A DNA stretch of 5,170 nt from Oscillospiraceae bacterium. GTDB taxonomy: Bacteria > Bacillota > Clostridia > Oscillospirales > Ruminococcaceae. Below the pieces are notes generated by a model. It was not told the origin of the DNA, searched no databases, and saw only the letters and a list, made by a program, of their open reading frames with translations. Below, one piece after another: positions 5,055 to 5,170 of this stretch. The stretch covers positions 1 to 5,170 of the forward strand of contig RKCM01000227.1 in assembly GCA_014858325.1 (NCBI GenBank), given 5' to 3'. Each line of letters starts with the position of its first letter. Within the stretch, counting starts at the first letter, position 1. The translations under genes were made by a program, and so were the position numbers.

Positions 5055-5170
5055 GGCAGGTACGGGCCAGCACGTCCATCTGCTGCTCGCGGGTCAGGTC
5101 GATGAACTTGACGGCGTAGCCGGAGACGCGGATGGTGAAGTTGGCGTACTCCTCCTTCTCGGGGTGCTCC
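5041..5170 (-). CDS. pflB: Pyruvate formate-lyase (formate C-acetyltransferase), C-terminal fragment only
   Basis: Only the last 42 codons and the TGA stop (5043-5041) are in the window; the gene continues beyond the right edge. In the frame beginning at 5169 the fragment contains TIRVSGYAVKFIDLTREQQ, the C-terminal glycyl-radical motif. The radical glycine is the G of RVSGYAV, codon 5121-5119. The enzyme converts pyruvate and CoA to acetyl-CoA and formate in anaerobic fermentation; it is cytoplasmic and destroyed by oxygen once activated. RVSGYAV followed by FI-LTREQQ is the form found in true pyruvate formate-lyases, and the adjacent pflA agrees. The tail ends ARTCHGSL, where E. coli-type proteins end with RTFH plus a few residues. 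The full-length gene, its start and its promoter are outside the window. Confidence 0.95.
   Translation of the reverse strand, partial: EHPEKEEYANFTIRVSGYAVKFIDLTREQQMDVLARTCHGSL

Noticed and set aside
1..5170. Mobile elements, CRISPR repeats, tRNA or rRNA genes, prophage or attachment sites
   Set aside because: No transposase or integrase motifs, terminal repeats, spaced repeat units or tRNA-like cloverleafs were seen; composition is even throughout and the genes are metabolic or housekeeping.

Overview
The window is GC-rich bacterial DNA (by eye about 60% G+C) with tightly packed genes. It looks like a Gram-positive anaerobe of the class Clostridia, probably an Oscillospiraceae relative of Faecalibacterium, Gemmiger or Subdoligranulum. 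This rests on gene content: an ECF-type folate importer behind a tetrahydrofolate (THF) riboswitch, an M3 peptidase, an MscL channel ending in a zinc ribbon, and an oxygen-sensitive pyruvate formate-lyase with its activase. The genus is inference.

Layout. (1) Minus strand, 1883 down to 1: a strong promoter, a THF riboswitch aptamer, a linker of about 60 nt and an intrinsic terminator precede folT, the folate-binding S component of an ECF transporter. folT overlaps folC (folylpolyglutamate synthase) by an ATGA; folC runs off the left edge without its last part. The riboswitch senses reduced folate, FolT brings folate in, and FolC traps it in the cell as polyglutamates. (2) Plus strand, 1991 to 4280: a divergent promoter drives an M3-family oligoendopeptidase and, 21 nt later, mscL, closed by a strong terminator. 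(3) Minus strand, 5170 down to 4290: the last 42 codons of pflB, with its glycyl-radical motif, overlap the complete activase gene pflA by 14 nt. pflA converges on mscL and shares the 76-nt intergenic terminator region.

Stretches without a gene. 1602-2053 is the divergent control region, and most of it is accounted for by the two promoters, the riboswitch and the folT terminator. About 1884-1990 holds only a short palindrome. 4214-4289 holds the mscL terminator.

No mobile element, CRISPR array, tRNA or rRNA was seen. The most informative element is the riboswitch, which can be resolved to individual helices. The linker after it contains a 10-bp anti-aptamer pairing and a possible antiterminator. 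No wholly new system is evident; the genes belong to known families.
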